Below, in pieces: positions 63,711-64,000 of a stretch of 64,000 nt of DNA. Made by a program: the position numbers and the translations under genes. Location: NCBI GenBank assembly GCA_024349245.1, contig JALDNG010000005.1, positions 18,533,001 to 18,597,000 of the forward strand, in the 5' to 3' direction. This stretch comes from Neodontobutis hainanensis (Eukaryota; Chordata; Actinopteri; Gobiiformes; Odontobutidae). Numbering within the stretch: the stretch's first letter is position 1; each line of letters opens with the position of its first letter. The notes below the pieces were generated by a model, which ran no database searches, had not been told where the DNA came from, and was given only the letters and a program-made list of their open reading frames with translations.

Positions 63711-64000
63711 ATAAAAGAGTTAAAGATTAAAGGATTATTTAATTATTAAAGATTAAATAAGACCAATTTAAAATCTTTTTTTTTTTTTTTACATCAAAGC
63801 AATCTCAAACTGAATTTGTTTTCTGGTCCTTCTGAATAAACACTTGTTTTGGACACGCACACATCTTTATCTATGGCTTTTATCACACCATCTCGTACTT
63901 TCAGCACATGCACTTCTGAGCTGCTCAGGGCTCTGCACCACAGCGGATCTGAAACGCATCCAGTGGCCGACAGTCTGCAACATCATTCGGCAGCGGAGCA
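63711..64000. other. Non-coding stretch at the window end
   Basis: No gene recognised; the last 100 bp are GC-richer and may begin a feature that lies outside the window. Confidence 0.4.

Overview
This window is vertebrate nuclear DNA, almost certainly from a teleost fish. It is AT-rich, gene-poor and intron-rich. It carries fish-typical transposable elements: V-SINE, tRNA-derived SINEs, Rex3/RTE, L2-type and L1-type LINEs, Tc1, hAT, PIF/Harbinger, Ty3/gypsy and DIRS. It also holds a clear orthologue of the vertebrate neuronal receptor gene LRRN1. Bacterial features (operons, Shine-Dalgarno sites, CRISPR) are absent and not expected.

Only two protein genes look intact, both on the minus strand. 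(1) LRRN1 (CDS 15640-17793, 717 codons in one exon) encodes a single-pass LRR/Ig/FN3 membrane protein. Its 5'UTR begins at a splice acceptor at 17943-17945 and contains a short upstream ORF that overlaps the start codon. The best candidate for the non-coding first exon and promoter is a CpG-rich block at about 32.76-33.14 kb, with a good minus-strand donor at 32757 and a CCAAT box at 33072-33076. If so, 17943-32757 is a ~14.8 kb first intron. (2) A single-exon coiled-coil gene (48507-49910, 467 codons) of unknown function carries an internal in-frame tandem duplication, a minisatellite just past its stop, and a compact promoter-like cluster: a perfect RFX X-box, an inverted CCAAT box and three tandem TGATGTCA sites.

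Layout. 1-14.9 kb: non-coding, with one internally deleted Tc1 element (1737-2343) and two CpG-rich blocks of unknown role. 14.9-33.2 kb: the LRRN1 transcription unit; its proposed intron holds a decayed Tc1, a deleted hAT with an intact 8-bp target-site duplication and a residual BED finger, a SINE and a V-SINE. 33-44 kb: non-coding, with a short-TIR DNA element, a broken PIF/Harbinger transposase, an L2 tail and scattered Ty3/gypsy pieces. 44.7-45.1 kb: an unclassified dispersed repeat and a perfect 38-bp inverted repeat with a 4-nt spacer. 48-50 kb: the coiled-coil gene. 51-55.2 kb: a retroelement cluster (L2 endonuclease, L1 RT, Tc1, a long (TA)n tract, DIRS gag/RT, L2 RT). 55-64 kb: non-coding DNA with SINEs, a 96-bp Rex3 insertion bounded by a 12-bp duplication, and partner copies of two dispersed repeats seen earlier.

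Nothing here looks like a new multi-gene system. The points most worth following are the coiled-coil gene and its promoter, the perfect palindrome at 45 kb, the proposed LRRN1 first exon with its overlapping uORF, and two dispersed repeat pairs I could not classify. All family assignments come from reading translations and recalled family signatures; no database search was run.
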